5,114 bases of DNA, taken from the NCBI GenBank assembly GCA_024699005.1, contig JAILQN010000015.1, positions 1-5,114 on the forward strand, read 5' to 3'. Both the position numbers and the translations under genes were made by a program. Source of the DNA: Clostridia bacterium. Its GTDB lineage: Bacteria; Bacillota_A; Clostridia; Oscillospirales; Acutalibacteraceae. This document shows, in pieces, positions 4,564 to 5,114 of the stretch (positions within the stretch are counted from its first letter, which is position 1; the number at the start of each line of letters is the position of its first letter). A model generated the notes under the pieces. The model was not told where the DNA came from and made no database searches. It saw nothing but the letters and a program-made list of their open reading frames with translations.

Positions 4564-5114
4564 ATGCTTACCGATCTCCAATTCTACGTTGTCAGCGGCG
4601 TGCTCGTGGCGGGGATTCTTGCCGGGCTTATCCTGATGAGCAAACCCGATAAAGCGCGGTACGGCAACGCCATCAGCGCTCTGTGCACGCTTATCGCTAT
4701 CGGTGTAACCCTTTATCATTATGACGTGCTGTCTTCCTCTGTGATCTGGGTGAGCGTAGCGATAGGCCTTCTTGTCAGCGCTGTGGCGGTCATCAGGGTC
4801 AAAATGATCCAGATGCCGCAGGTCGTGGCTCTGCTCAACGGCTTCGGCGGACTCGCGAGCGCTCTCGTCGCCATCCTTTCGGCAAAACAGTCAGAAGACG
4901 GATTCTCATTCTATACCGCGTATATCGCTCTGGTAATAGGTTTCGTCACCTTTACCGGCAGCCTTGTGGCTGCGGGCAAACTGCAGAAGATCCTGCCCCA
5001 GAAGCCTGTCGTTCTGAAAGGTCACACGGTCTTTATCGTGCTGCTGATCGCGGCGACTGTCGTCTGCGTCGTATTGAAGGCGCCTCTCTGGGCGGTTGCG
5101 ATACTCTCGGCGCT
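4564..5114 (+). CDS. pntB: NAD(P) transhydrogenase subunit beta (PntB), 5' part only
   Basis: An open frame runs from ATG 4564 to the window end, giving 183 complete codons of a protein normally about 460 residues long. The visible part is the membrane domain II: several hydrophobic helices at about residues 7-25, 35-51, 59-77, 85-106, 115-136 and 153-182. The signature VKMIQMPQVVALLNGFGG spans residues 79-96 and FTGSLVAAGKLQ follows at about 129-140. The NADP(H)-binding domain III must lie beyond the window. The gene begins immediately after the pntAB stop (TAAATG), with AAAGGGG at 4546-4552 inside pntAB as the likely ribosome-binding site, so translation is probably coupled. Residue 92 is Asn where E. 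coli PntB has His91, a residue implicated in proton translocation. Confidence 0.96.
   Translation, partial: MLTDLQFYVVSGVLVAGILAGLILMSKPDKARYGNAISALCTLIAIGVTLYHYDVLSSSVIWVSVAIGLLVSAVAVIRVKMIQMPQVVALLNGFGGLASALVAILSAKQSEDGFSFYTAYIALVIGFVTFTGSLVAAGKLQKILPQKPVVLKGHTVFIVLLIAATVVCVVLKAPLWAVAILSA

Overview
The window is moderately GC-rich bacterial DNA. It carries five genes, all on the + strand and tightly spaced. The gene types point to an anaerobic Bacillota (Clostridia-like) bacterium, but this is inferred from protein style and no taxonomic marker is present. The genes are a Nif3/YbgI-family metal protein (98-853), the ribosome quality-control factor RqcH/NFACT (1101-3032), and the three-gene membrane NAD(P) transhydrogenase operon pntAA (3062-4222), pntAB (4261-4563) and pntB (4564 to beyond the window end). 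No rRNA, tRNA, CRISPR array or transposase gene is visible.

The unusual content is a set of short repeats with a 7-bp period. The main unit is GCACATT (AATGTGC on the other strand). It forms arms at 58-85, 834-875, 1022-1049, 1616-1646 and 1757-1787, with orientations +, -, +, -, +. The last four arms pair into two elements of the same geometry, each an AATGTGC arm, a spacer and a GCACATT arm. One element (834-1050) fills the nif3-rqcH gap and supplies the last codons and the stop of nif3. The other (1616-1787) lies inside rqcH, is bounded by perfect 31-bp inverted repeats, and is translated in frame as about 57 extra residues. A 77-bp block (10-86 and 974-1050) occurs twice and carries a perfect 8-bp hairpin next to the arm.

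Three further heptamer-like arrays with unrelated units lie in rqcH: GAGTACA type at 1655-1689 inside the inserted element, GGGTTCC type at 2605-2640, and CGCAAAG type at 2664-2705. The last two occupy the linker before the NFACT-R domain. All these additions fall at domain boundaries, and the recognisable RqcH motifs remain intact.

Functionally, nif3 and rqcH appear to be housekeeping genes. The pnt genes encode a proton-coupled enzyme that exchanges hydride between NADH and NADP+. rqcH ends 29 bp before pntAA with no visible terminator, so read-through is possible, although the two functions are not obviously linked.
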